In this document: positions 6,152 through 6,809 of the stretch, one piece after another
Layout of the letters: each line of letters starts with the position of its first letter
Position numbering within the stretch: the first letter of the stretch is position 1
Source of the DNA: Euryarchaeota archaeon Ods04
GTDB lineage: Archaea > Halobacteriota > Halobacteria > Halobacteriales > Halorutilaceae
Reading direction: 5' to 3'
Length of the DNA: 6,809 bases
Assembly: GCA_028751055.1 (NCBI GenBank)
Contig: JAQZDD010000053.1
Coordinates: 1 to 6,809, forward strand
The notes under the pieces: generated by a model
What the model saw: only the letters and a program-made list of their open reading frames with translations
Told to the model about the DNA's origin: nothing
Databases searched by the model: none
Program-made: the position numbers and the translations under genes

Positions 6152-6809
6152 ATGGAGAAGGCACCCGAGGAACCCGTCGAAGACGAACCTCTCTTCGGCA
6201 CGTACGCGGGCGCGTGCGCCGACACAGACCTGCGTCTTCGAGAACGCGAAGTCGGGCGTTTCCGACGCGCCGTGAGCGAGAAACGTTGGCAGTGGTTCTC
6301 CGCCTTCGACGACGAAGTCGCGGTTGGCGGCGCGGTCGTGGACGCAGGCTTCTTCGGAAACGTCTTCGTCTGGGTATTCGACCGCGACGAAAGCGAGATG
6401 GTCGTCGACGCCGACACGCTCGTTCCGTCGTCGTTCGTCTCCGTCTCGTCGTCGCCGGTCGAAGGAACCGTCGCACGTATATCGCTACCCGGACGGAAGC
6501 TACGTGTAGCCAGAAACGGAGGGGACGGTACGCGTCTCGGTGTCGAAGGAAGCTTCAAGGGCGTCGACCTCAGCCTGACCTTCGGTACCGACGGTAACAC
6601 GCCCGTCACCGCCGTCTGTCCCGTCAACGGACGCAAGGGAGGCGTCAACGTCACGCAGAAGGAGACGTGCGCGTCCGTGACCGGAAACGTATCAGCGGGC
6701 GGCGACAGCTACGAGATAGACAGCATAGGGATGCTCGACTACAGCCACGGACTCTTGGCACGCGAGACGCGGTGGAACTGGGCGATAGCGAGCGGTCGTG
6801 CGGTGGACG
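6152..6809 (+). CDS. DUF2804 family protein (3' end missing)
   Basis: The first 219 residues are visible and the frame is open at the right edge. The protein matches the DUF2804 pattern. LFGTYAG near the N-terminus is followed by KRWQWFSAFDDEVAVGGAVVDAGFFGNVFVWVFD (44-77), the region usually read as a lysine-plus-aromatics strand and then ADLGY-like text. A PVTAVCPVNGRKGGVNVTQKE segment (151-171) leads to the family signature MLDYSHGLLARETRWNWAIASG (194-215), which corresponds to the usual LDWGRG-x-WPYRTxWxWxxxSG; the Asp, Gly, Arg, Trp and Ser-Gly positions are kept. The family's function is unknown and it is thought to be a beta-rich fold. No signal peptide is seen, so it is probably cytoplasmic. 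The ATG gives the expected short lead before LFG. Full members are roughly 330-360 residues, so over a third is outside the window. Confidence 0.87.
   Translation, partial: MEKAPEEPVEDEPLFGTYAGACADTDLRLREREVGRFRRAVSEKRWQWFSAFDDEVAVGGAVVDAGFFGNVFVWVFDRDESEMVVDADTLVPSSFVSVSSSPVEGTVARISLPGRKLRVARNGGDGTRLGVEGSFKGVDLSLTFGTDGNTPVTAVCPVNGRKGGVNVTQKETCASVTGNVSAGGDSYEIDSIGMLDYSHGLLARETRWNWAIASGRAVD

Noticed and set aside
5746..6654. 302-codon minus-strand frame across the lipoprotein and DUF2804 genes
   Set aside because: It covers two genes with clear plus-strand signatures (Tat signal with lipobox; DUF2804 motif) and is low-complexity Ser/Arg/Thr sequence in its first part.

Overview
The window looks like a chromosomal piece of a haloarchaeon (class Halobacteria). 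The evidence is the strongly acidic predicted proteins (Asp/Glu-rich, few Lys), a Sulfolobus/haloarchaeal-type 7Fe ferredoxin, a twin-arginine lipoprotein signal peptide, and TATA-like boxes placed about 26-30 bases before ATG codons with no Shine-Dalgarno, the pattern of leaderless archaeal messages. Coding GC is moderate (57 % in one 60-base sample) and ATA (Ile) is used fairly often, so this is probably not one of the very GC-rich haloarchaea. I cannot name a genus.

Left half, minus strand (3526 down to 1): a tightly packed fixA-fixB-fixC operon. FixA and FixB form an electron-transfer flavoprotein (ETF beta and alpha type). FixC is the FAD-containing, ETF:quinone-oxidoreductase-like partner. 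fixA/fixB are separated by 1 bp and fixB/fixC overlap by 8 bp, and both internal starts have the same GGAGGTG ribosome-binding site with a 6-base spacer. FixC runs off the left edge in an acidic linker.

Middle (3527-3869): a 343-bp divergent intergenic region, clearly AT-richer than the genes. It holds a fixA promoter, a 16-base palindrome, an inverted repeat around an AT-rich core, and the promoter of a ferredoxin gene read the other way (3870-4190). The pairing suggests that the ferredoxin exchanges electrons with the FixABC complex, which in bifurcating relatives couples NADH oxidation to reduction of quinone and ferredoxin.

Right half, plus strand: a cytoplasmic coiled-coil protein of unknown function (4290-4871), a Tat-exported lipoprotein of unknown function (4927-6102), and the first 219 residues of a DUF2804 protein (6152 to the right edge). 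The first two have their own TATA-like elements. The DUF2804 gene follows the lipoprotein by 49 bp and may be read through from it.

I see no tRNA, rRNA, CRISPR, insertion sequence or other mobile element. The clearest biological theme is the electron-transfer module. The points most worth checking are whether a FixX-like domain is fused to FixC beyond the left edge, the altered histidine spacing in the ferredoxin, the extra residues in the FixB flavin domain, and the palindromes in the divergent promoter region.
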